Positions 40,747-48,236 of a DNA stretch of 64,000 nt are shown piece after piece; positions within the stretch are counted from its first letter, which is position 1; each line of letters starts with the position of its first letter. The DNA is from Panonychus citri (taxonomy: Eukaryota > Arthropoda > Arachnida > Trombidiformes > Tetranychidae). The stretch covers positions 868,001 to 932,000 of the forward strand of contig NW_026515428.1 in the NCBI RefSeq assembly GCF_014898815.1, given 5' to 3'. The translations under genes were made by a program, and so were the position numbers. The notes under the pieces were generated by a model. It was not told the DNA's origin, did no database searches, and worked only from the letters and a program-made list of their open reading frames with translations.

Positions 40747-41310
40747 ATGGATTACTATTCAAGTTATATTTATCCTTATTATGGAGCGATGTCTCCAAGT
40801 GCGACCATGTCACCACCGACTTGTCACCAACAAAATTTACCACCAACACGTAAACAACGAAGGGAGAGAACGACCTTCACCCGTGCTCAATTAGATGAGT
40901 TAGAGGAGTTATTTAAAAAGACTCGTTACCCGGACATTTTCATGAGAGAGGAAGTGGCAGCGAAAATCAATTTACCCGAATCAAGGGTTCAGGTTTGGTT
41001 CAAGAATCGCCGGGCCAAACGTCGGCAGCAACAACAAAATGGAAAAGCAAAAGTGACAAAGAGTGAAAGTGGTAGTGCTCAACCTATCTCACCACCACCA
41101 CCACCACCAACTCAACCACCAACATCGTCACCAACTCATAACTCTAACCATCACCGACTCTGGAACCCGGCCGATCAAACAACAAGTGCCCATGGCCATC
41201 ATCATCCATATACTCACACTCATCCACAAATATACAATGAATACAAGGAACAAAATTATAATTATTTCACTGGGATGGGCTGTTCAATCTTATGGAAATC
41301 ATCATTATGA
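40747..41310 (+). CDS. Second Otx/orthodenticle copy, inverted duplicate, still open
   Basis: An intact frame of 187 residues from the ATG at 40747. The N-terminus and homeodomain equal those of the Otx gene at 37283-38002 except Cys to Arg at about homeodomain position 56 (NRRAKRR). The polyglutamine run is shorter, most of the Ser/Thr/Gln-rich linker (about 50 residues) is deleted, and a small indel near the 3' end replaces DYSAYGNHH with CSILWKSSL. The leader and 3' UTR are copied too, with AATAAA at 41410-41419. The parental promoter is not: the upstream neighbour is dead NOL10 sequence, so expression is uncertain. From about 40712 to the end of the homeobox the DNA is identical to the parent, while the 3' half is visibly diverged. 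It could be a functional paralogue or a young pseudogene. Confidence 0.75.
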   Translation: MDYYSSYIYPYYGAMSPSATMSPPTCHQQNLPPTRKQRRERTTFTRAQLDELEELFKKTRYPDIFMREEVAAKINLPESRVQVWFKNRRAKRRQQQQNGKAKVTKSESGSAQPISPPPPPPTQPPTSSPTHNSNHHRLWNPADQTTSAHGHHHPYTHTHPQIYNEYKEQNYNYFTGMGCSILWKSSL

Positions 41311-41508
41311 AATGTTCATTAATCCTTAATCTCTCTCTCTCTCTCTCTCCTTTCTCTAACTCTACCACTTTCTCCTCATGTCCATATCTAAGCTCATCGT
41401 CACAATTATAATAAATAAATACCATTAAAACTAAATTTTCTTCTCATCTTAATCATTTGTGTGTAGATAAAGGCAATCAATTGTTTCTCTTAATCATGTT
41501 AATTTGTG
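41311..41508 (+). other. 3' UTR and flank of the Otx copy
   Basis: This matches the reverse complement of the parent Otx 3' region down to about 37065, including the CT tract, the AATAAA signals and the stretch cttctcatcttaatcatttg. It ends at a junction with NOL10 sequence that shares about 9 bases of microhomology (around tttgtaata in both parents). Confidence 0.85.
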
Positions 41509-41510
41509 AT

Positions 41511-41698
41511 ACAATTAATTCATCATCAAATGGAGAGTATATATTTGCAGGTTTTCATGTTCTGTGATCGTTATGGTGAATTTCATTCACAAAGTGGTAG
41601 ATATTATCGCTTACGAATTACTTAATTTGGCTGTGATATCCACTATCATCCATCTAATTGTGATCTGTTCTTTGTTGGTGATACAAGTGATATTATCC
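41511..41698 (+). pseudogene. NOL10 pseudogene fragment, 5' piece
   Basis: This aligns to NOL10 45893-45931 and then 46056-46203; the parent bases between are deleted. The segment around ttcatgttctgtgatcgtta and the one reading GDTSDII are clear. A premature TAA appears in the parental frame after RLRIT. It ends at parent base 46203, about 10 bases before the position where the other NOL10 fragment (39941) begins. Confidence 0.9.
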
Positions 41699-41700
41699 AT

Positions 41701-41955
41701 TGTCGCCGCCACGTATCTAATTTTTTTTAGCTTAACATCGTTGAGCTTGAAGATCAACTTGGACTGAAAATTAAGATGATGAAAATCCGACAGACAAAAC
41801 AGTTTTCATCATTTTCTCTCCATCATTATCATCTTCATCGTTTTCTGATTTATGTGTAAAAAATGTATCCCCACACAAAATAAGCGCGGATCAGAAGTAC
41901 AGACATTCACTCTCGTCGTATTAAATTATCATCAGTAACATCATATCCTGGGATT
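41701..41955 (-). repeat. Inverted copy of segment C
   Basis: The reverse complement of 32383-32652, joined directly to the NOL10 5' fragment. Shared words include ccgcgcttattttgtgtgg on the minus strand. It is the right edge of the mosaic. Confidence 0.88.
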
Positions 41956-42227
41956 GTATTAATAGATACAGTTTATCAGTTAAAATGTATAATAACAAAA
42001 TTATTATCGATTATCTGAAATTTTTTTCATATTCTAAATATCACATTCGAATTCCAAGTGGCACGATTCGAGTTGCGATAAAAAGACAGAATATTATGTT
42101 TGAAAGTCCGTGAATTATTTTGACCTGGTTTTCAGTCGAAAAATTTGCAAATGGTTTTTAGCCTTTGGGGTGGAACTTGACTGGACTTATTTTTTTGAAG
42201 ATCGAAGTGAAGAACAGTTTGAACATC

Positions 42228-42233
42228 TTTATT
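42228..42233 (-). terminator. Poly(A) signal AATAAA of U1-70K
   Basis: A canonical AATAAA on the minus strand about 25 bases beyond the stop at 42258-42260. Its position supports that stop over the longer frame that would run to about 42158. Confidence 0.65.
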
Positions 42234-42257
42234 CTTTGTTTTGGGGTTTGACTACGA

Positions 42258-43949
42258 TTAGAATGCTGCGACTTTGGTGGGGCTTTTTGATCCATCAACT
42301 CTACGTCGCTCTCTTTCACCACGTTCTGCTCGTTCTTTATCTCTAGGACTTCTACTTCGCTTTCTTCGCTCTCGATCTCGCTTCTCATCTCTACTTCTAC
42401 TTCGTCTTCTTCTACGATCTCGATCTCCTCTGTCACCACGTTCAGTTCGTTCAGAACGTTCAGTGCGTTCACCACGATCACCACGATCTCTATCACCTCT
42501 TTCTCCCTTTCTCCTCTTTCTCCTCTTTCACCTCTATCTCCTCGATCTCTTTCACGATCTCTAGATAAATTCATACGTTCAAATTTCTCTCGTTCCCTGT
42601 AAGAGACATTAAAAAAAAAGAAAAAAAAAGAAAAAACAAGTTAATATTAGTAAAGATCATTAATAATAATGATGAAAAAAAATGAAACTTACGCATCATC
42701 ATATCTGTTATCTTCTCGCCCAGAGTGTTTAGCATTCTGATCAGGTCCACCTCTTCGAGTTCCGCCTAATCCTCCACCTAAATGAAATGAAAATGAGAAA
42801 AATTTAATAATCAACCACAAGAAAGAGCAAAATCACAATCAATAAATTGATCGTAAACTCTAAACTTACCTAATTTCCTCGGTAACCATCCTTTGACAGT
42901 TCTACCCCTTTCAACATCCACTAGAACTCGACGTCCATCAATTTTCTTACCGTCAGCATATTTGTAAGCCGCTGTATAAGATCAATTGTAAAAAAAGATT
43001 TGCCATAAAAAACAATACTTACCGATGGTATCGGTTCCTATTCATGAATAGGTTCACATAACAATTTAAAAAAAAGTATCAAACTATTTGTCTACCCTAA
43101 ATACTTACCAATAAACAAAAAAGAGTTGACTTGCAAGTAGAGAAAAGTTCAATTGATTAACTGTAAATTGTCACAATTAAACTGATTGATTCAACAAGGA
43201 TAACGATTGAACTTTTCAAAGGTGTAGACAAATAGTTGATTAAGAGACAAAACTTTATATTAATACCTACATTACTTTAGACAGTCATACAATTTCACAA
43301 CAGAATATTAGAAAATTCAGAGAGTTGAGTTGAGAGGGAAAAATGGAAGACAGAAAGAGAGTGAGAGAGAGAGAGAGCAGGGAGAGAAAGTTGAGAAAAG
43401 GGCGCGAGAGTATAATGATAGAAAGAATCAACAACAAATTCACGACAATTAGAAGATGAAGGAAAAGGTAAGAGAGAAAAAATAATAATAATAAAATATC
43501 AAAACTCGAATAAATTACCTGGATTTACCTATTACCTGTACTGTATCCAGTTAGGTTGTAAAAATTTTCTATTATTGCATTAGAATCCCAGAGATGGCAT
43601 AACCTAACCGAGTATCAATTTAACTTAGAACAGAAAATAAATAATTGATATCATTTTCTCCCTGACGATTACATTTGGGGAGTTGCTCACATATGAACAA
43701 TGAGAACATGATAACTATTTTAATATATAATTATATTATTATATTAGGATGGTGAGAAAAAAAAACTTACGATTGTGATACTCACATAATTGTTTATCAT
43801 CATTTTACATGAAAGATCAATGTAAAAATCAAATACACAAAAGATTCACTTATTGACCTACAATAATTATGGATGATTATGATTTAAAAGAAAATACTTA
43901 ACAGATGAATCCATCCAATTAAATATTGATATCCAACGAGAGAAAGAGA

Positions 43950-44013
<64 letters not shown>

Positions 44014-45357
44014 TAGAATGAAAGAGAAGAAAAGTATTTTGATGACAGAAAATACAAATTTTCTCTGGTCATTTTCATCGCCCTGTGAATTTATATTCAA
44101 ACGAAAAGATGATAAATCTAAAAGAAGATTAAATTTAAATCTTACCGGAAATCTTACCCTTCAAACCAATACACAACTTAGATAATTTTTCTCTCTCAAT
44201 CTTATTGAGACAAGTAGAATTCCGTTAAATAACAGGGAAGGATTGGATTAAGGAAGAGAGAGAGAGAGAGAACAAGACGGAGAGAAAAACAGAAAAAAGA
44301 AAAGTTCTACAAATTTACCTTACCACACCAAAAGAATGAAAAAAGAGAGAGAGAGAAAGAGAGAGAAAAAACCTCACCACGTTCTTACCGATAAGATAAT
44401 TGAATTTTTAAACCAAGAAAATTAGTATAATTAAAAGAATTGTTAACATACCGTGCATATCCCGTTCATGTTCATATTCAATGAAAGCATAGCCTCGATG
44501 TTTCCCACTTATTTTGTCATGAACAATTATTACCTGGAAAGGAAACAATTGATTAGAAAAATTCATGAGAGACTAATGAACAATTAAACCTTTTTGATGG
44601 TTCCATAAGCTTCAAATTCTCGTCTCAATTTACTCTCTGATGTGTCATAATTAATTCTAGCGATAAACAGGGTCTTATATGGATCGGTTGTTGAAGTTGC
44701 ATTATTCTGAGGATCCCATGAAGCTATTCTCTGTTCTAACCTGTAGATGACTTGTTCAGCTTTTTCTCTTCGTTTTCTTTCAAGATGTTCTTCTCTACTT
44801 TCAATACGCTTAGGCGGTGGAGTATCCTTAGGATCCTGTAAAAACAAAGAAACGAATAAAAAAAAAGAGAAATTAGTAAATAATCCCCAGGAAAGAAAAA
44901 ACTGAAGATACTCAAAATAGCAAAACGGTTTAAGCAAAATCGAATCAATCAATTAGCTTTAAAAAGTTTGAATAATAACCTTTTTTACTCTTTTGAGGTA
45001 CAATCGAAAAAACCATTGGAAAAGAACAAAAAAAAAGAGAAAAAAAAATATAGACCTTCACTTGGGTGTTTGTCTACATTATCCTTTTCTCTCTTTTGTT
45101 TAAACTGTTTCACATTTTAAAAATCACAGTAAATTGCTGAATAAACAACAATCAACTGTTTTAGAAATTTAATTTCAATAATTAGAAGAAAAAAGAAACA
45201 AATAGAAACTCACCTCAAAATAGGAAACGTATTTGGCTACGCCGGTATAACCAGTAGTCTTTTTCTGGAAAGGTAATTTATCTACCGGAGGAAGATATGG
45301 AATAGGATCACGAGGGGCGAATAACGCCAATAGATTAGGTGGTAAATATTGGGTCAT
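42258..45357 (-). CDS. snRNP70: U1 small nuclear ribonucleoprotein 70 kDa (U1-70K)
   Basis: Six exons on the minus strand: 45357-45214, 44835-44590, 44533-44452, 42971-42870, 42777-42693 and 42596-42258, all GT-AG with matching phases. The N-terminus MTQYLPPNLLALFAPRDPIP is the conserved U1-70K start. The RRM covers about residues 100-180, with RNP2 (LFIARI) split from RNP1 (RGYAFIEY) by introns, followed by RRVLVDVERGRTVKGW and a Gly-rich linker. The tail is rich in Arg, Asp, Glu and Ser. The protein binds stem-loop I of U1 snRNA and acts in 5' splice-site recognition. In the last exon the RS-like frame continues only if one base is restored near 42505-42508; with it the model closes at 332 residues and stops at 42258. 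Without it the frame turns into an unrelated Val/Glu-rich tail. An assembly error or a real frameshift are both possible. Confidence 0.92.
43076..43243. repeat. Short inverted repeat in U1-70K intron
   Basis: The arms around aaactatttgtctac (near 43081-43095) and gtagacaaatagttgatt (near 43224-43241) are complementary, and an inner pair gaaaagttcaattg / gattgaacttttc nests inside. It resembles a small MITE or a long hairpin within the 1.5-kb intron 42972-44451. Confidence 0.55.
43950..44011. repeat. (GA)n microsatellite
   Basis: A GA run of about 60 bases with two AAAG interruptions, inside the U1-70K intron. It is the longest GA tract in the window. Confidence 0.95.
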
Positions 45358-45725
45358 TCCTAATTAGTAAATTATCAATTAGAAAAGAAACAAAAACAAT
45401 TACACTTACAATATAATAGTAATTAAATTAATTAAAATTTTGTTCCCAATCAATTTTAAATTAGACAAGAAATCAAATCAAAACAAAAACCTAAATGAAA
45501 AGGAAACCAAATGGTTCACATTGTCAACCTGAATTCTTCAAACATGCTGCCATCTGTTGATGGAAAAGTGAACTAAGTATCGGATACTTTGGATTCTCTT
45601 TTTGAATCTGTTTTCGATACTTCCATGTGGTTGACTTTTGTTTTGTTTCTGTTTTTTTCCAACAATTTGATTGTTAATTGTTTAATCGGTTTAATTGTCG
45701 AATTTTGGTGGTCCATTTTAGAACC
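45358..45725. promoter_or_regulatory. Bidirectional promoter region of U1-70K and NOL10
   Basis: Only 368 bases separate the two divergent start codons. The region has no TATA box I would trust. It carries an AAGTATCG motif at 45575-45582 directly followed by its near-inverse GATACTT, and CGATACTT again at 45615-45622. These resemble the TATCGATA-type elements (DREF) of arthropod housekeeping promoters. The motif role is inference. Confidence 0.5.
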
Positions 45726-47210
45726 ATGGAGGTGACCGATGTTAATAATGTTAAGATTTACAATCTAAGTTGTGGTAAAACGTTTCCAGATTGGTTACCC
45801 GATCGGAAGAAGAGGCAATTGTTGAAAAAAGAGCCATCACTTAAGAGGAGAATTGAATTGATTCAAGATTTTGAGATGCCTCAACTTTGTAATACAATTA
45901 ATTTATCATCAAATGGAGAGTATATATTTGCCTGTGGTGTATACAAGCCGACAATGAGATGTTATGATTTGAACAATTTATCAATGAAATTTGAAAGATG
46001 CTTCGATTCGGAGATAATCAAATGTAAACCACTTTCAGATGATTATACAAAATTAGTTTTCATGTTCTGTGATCGTTATGTTGAATTTCATTCACAAAGT
46101 GGTAGATATTATCGTTTACGAATTCCTAAATTTGGCCGTGATCTTGACTATCATCCACCTAATTGTGATCTATTCTTTGTTGGTGATACAAGTGATATTA
46201 TCCGATTAAACTTGGAGAAAGGGCAATTTTTAAATCCATACCAGGGATCATCAACATCATTTAATTGTTGTAAAGTTAATCCATTTCATCATTTACTAGT
46301 TTGTGGATCAACCGATGGACAAGTTGAAGCCTGGGATCCAAGGATTAGAGAGCGAGTTGGTAGCCTTGACTGTGCACTTTCAGCATTAACGGTTGACCCT
46401 CAGGGAATTCCAGCAATTAGATCAATCGCTTTCAAGGATGGAGTTAATTTAGCCGTTGGCACGGAAACAGGGCTCGTACTTTTATACGATTTGAGAGCAA
46501 ATAAACCATATTACACGAAAGATCATATGTATGGACTGCCGATTAAAAGTGTCGTTTTCCACCAAGAATGGGTCATCTCAATGGACAGTAAAGTGGTCAA
46601 AATTTGGGATCGAGAAACTGGTAAACCATTTACATCGGTTCAAAGTCAATATGATCTAAATGATTTGTGTCTTGTTCCCGAAACGGGAATGTTTTTCCTC
46701 GCATGTGAGAATCAAAAGATTCAAAGTTTCTTCATTCCTAGTATGGGACCAGCTCCCAAATGGTGCTCGTTTTTGGATTCAATTGTTGAAGAATTGGAAG
46801 AAGATCAAGATGATGCCATTTACGATGATTACAAATTCGTGACCACCAAAGATTTAGAAGAGATTGGACTTAATCATCTTATTGGTACCAATTTACTGAG
46901 ATCATATATGCATGGATTTTTCATCGATCATCGTCTTTACAATAAAGCTAAAGCCACTTCGAATCCATTTGCCTATGAAAGGTACAAGAAGAAGAAAATT
47001 GCTGAGGCCATGGAAGCAGCGAGTGGAGATCGTGTTAAATTACAACCTAAATTACCTAAAGTTAATCAAGAATTAGCCAAGAAATTATATGATCTTGAAT
47101 TAAGTGGTGATGGTTCAAGGAAAGCGAAACAAACTGTCGCACTATTGAAAGATGAACGATTCAAGAGTCTTTTTGAAAATGAAGATTTTCAAATTGAGCA
47201 AGATGATTAA
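45726..47210 (+). CDS. NOL10: Nucleolar protein 10 (NOL10 / Enp2), intronless
   Basis: A single-exon frame of 494 residues starting at the ATG at 45726, whose context is accATGg; upstream in-frame sequence has no ATG. The start EVTDVNNVKIYNLSCGK and the block RRIELIQDFEMP match NOL10 closely. WD-repeat words follow (CGSTDGQVEAWDPR, VVKIWDRETGK), then GPAPKWCSFLD, YDDYKFVTTKDLEEIGL and LLRSYMHGFF. The last recognisable motif is DERFKSLFENEDFQI, the NUC153 block. NOL10 is a WD40 protein of the small-subunit processome needed for 18S rRNA maturation in the nucleolus. Vertebrate NOL10 is about 690 residues, so the basic coiled-coil tail after NUC153 is absent or on an exon I cannot find. The gene is the parent of the fragments at 39941, 41511 and 47350. 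It is tail-to-tail with the axotactin-like gene. Confidence 0.95.
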   Translation: MEVTDVNNVKIYNLSCGKTFPDWLPDRKKRQLLKKEPSLKRRIELIQDFEMPQLCNTINLSSNGEYIFACGVYKPTMRCYDLNNLSMKFERCFDSEIIKCKPLSDDYTKLVFMFCDRYVEFHSQSGRYYRLRIPKFGRDLDYHPPNCDLFFVGDTSDIIRLNLEKGQFLNPYQGSSTSFNCCKVNPFHHLLVCGSTDGQVEAWDPRIRERVGSLDCALSALTVDPQGIPAIRSIAFKDGVNLAVGTETGLVLLYDLRANKPYYTKDHMYGLPIKSVVFHQEWVISMDSKVVKIWDRETGKPFTSVQSQYDLNDLCLVPETGMFFLACENQKIQSFFIPSMGPAPKWCSFLDSIVEELEEDQDDAIYDDYKFVTTKDLEEIGLNHLIGTNLLRSYMHGFFIDHRLYNKAKATSNPFAYERYKKKKIAEAMEAASGDRVKLQPKLPKVNQELAKKLYDLELSGDGSRKAKQTVALLKDERFKSLFENEDFQIEQDD

Positions 47211-47349
47211 TTTAATTGATTTCGAATTTTGTAAATAACAATCTGACATATGTTGACACTCATACAAATAATTAAAAATACAGTTTAATCTGTGTAACTT
47301 GTATGTTTACCTTTCAATTCAGCTATTGGTTTATTAATTTTACTTTTTT

Positions 47350-47478
47350 TAAGATCAAGATAATGTCATATATTACAATATATAATACGATGATCACAAA
47401 TTTGTGACCATCAAAGATTTAGAAGAGACTTGCTCATCTAATTGATACTAATTCACTTAACAATCATCATCTTTACGA
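47350..47478 (+). pseudogene. Degenerate third NOL10 fragment
   Basis: This matches NOL10 46799-46950 with several indels: the words aagatcaagataatg, caaagatttagaagaga and catctttacgatc are shared. It lies 140 bases after the intact gene's stop codon and is followed by an Otx 3' UTR-like segment, the same order as in the 40-41 kb mosaic. Confidence 0.82.
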
Positions 47479-47492
47479 TCTCTCTCTCTCTC

Positions 47493-47726
47493 TTTCTCGA
47501 ACTCTATCACTTTCTCTTCATATTTATTAATTTATCTAAGTTCATTATCGAAAATCAACAAATTATATGATCAGTCATCATCAGATTAACAGTCAACCGA
47601 CGCTGGTGTCTAGTCTTTGCTACTCTGTGGCCACTTAGAGGCTAATTCTTAGAGCGCGACAAAGTTAATTGGCGACGTTAACATGGCGATGATTACGATA
47701 ATCACCATTAAGGGATTTTACTAATC

Positions 47727-47770
<44 letters not shown>
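47493..47770 (+). repeat. 278-bp tandem duplication, copy 1 (starts with Otx 3' UTR-like sequence)
   Basis: The unit starts with ctctatcactttctcttcat, which resembles the reverse complement of the Otx 3' UTR near 37190-37215. It continues with unrelated, somewhat GC-richer sequence (cgacgctggtgtctagtc, gagcgcgacaaagttaattg) and ends in a CT tract. An almost identical copy follows at an offset of 278. Confidence 0.9.
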
Positions 47771-47776
<6 letters not shown>

Positions 47777-48006
47777 GAGCTCTATCACTTTCTCTTCATA
47801 TTTATTAATTTATCTAAGTTCATTATCGAAAATCAACAAATTATATGATCAGTCATCATCAGATTAACAGTCAACCGACGCTGGTGTCTAGTCTTTGCTA
47901 CTCTGTGGCCACTTAGAGGCTAATTCTTAGAGCGCGACAAAGTTAATTGGCGACGTTAACATGGCGATGATTACGATAATCACCATTAAGGGATTTTACT
48001 AATCCG

Positions 48007-48044
<38 letters not shown>

Positions 48045-48046
48045 CT
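47771..48046 (+). repeat. 278-bp tandem duplication, copy 2
   Basis: A head-to-tail repeat of 47493-47770, ending in CT and CTTT runs. I see only one or two differences at the CT-tract boundary. Confidence 0.9.
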
Positions 48047-48193
48047 TTTGTGATCAATTGGTCTCAAACTCAATTTGAACCAAAATCTCACCACGAATAA
48101 TAAAAGTTACGATGTAAACTTAATTACTTTTATATCTTGATCATGATTTAGATGTTTTGAATTGTTTTAATTAAGTAACAACAAATAATCGTT

Positions 48194-48199
48194 TTTATT
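48194..48199 (-). terminator. Poly(A) signal AATAAA of axotactin-like gene
   Basis: AATAAA on the minus strand about 40 bases after the stop codon at 48237-48239, which supports the terminal exon. Confidence 0.6.
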
Positions 48200-48236
48200 A
48201 AACGAGAATAAATAATCAACTAAATTAAGGAGATGA

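Noticed and set aside
42274..42564. Arg/Ser/Leu-rich open frame on +
   Set aside because: It is the antisense of the U1-70K RS-like tail, which gives an apparent RS composition on both strands.
42158..42574. Minus-strand frame with Val/Glu-rich tail as the true U1-70K end
   Set aside because: Composition changes abruptly, the RS-like reading continues one base out of frame, and the poly(A) signal falls inside this frame.
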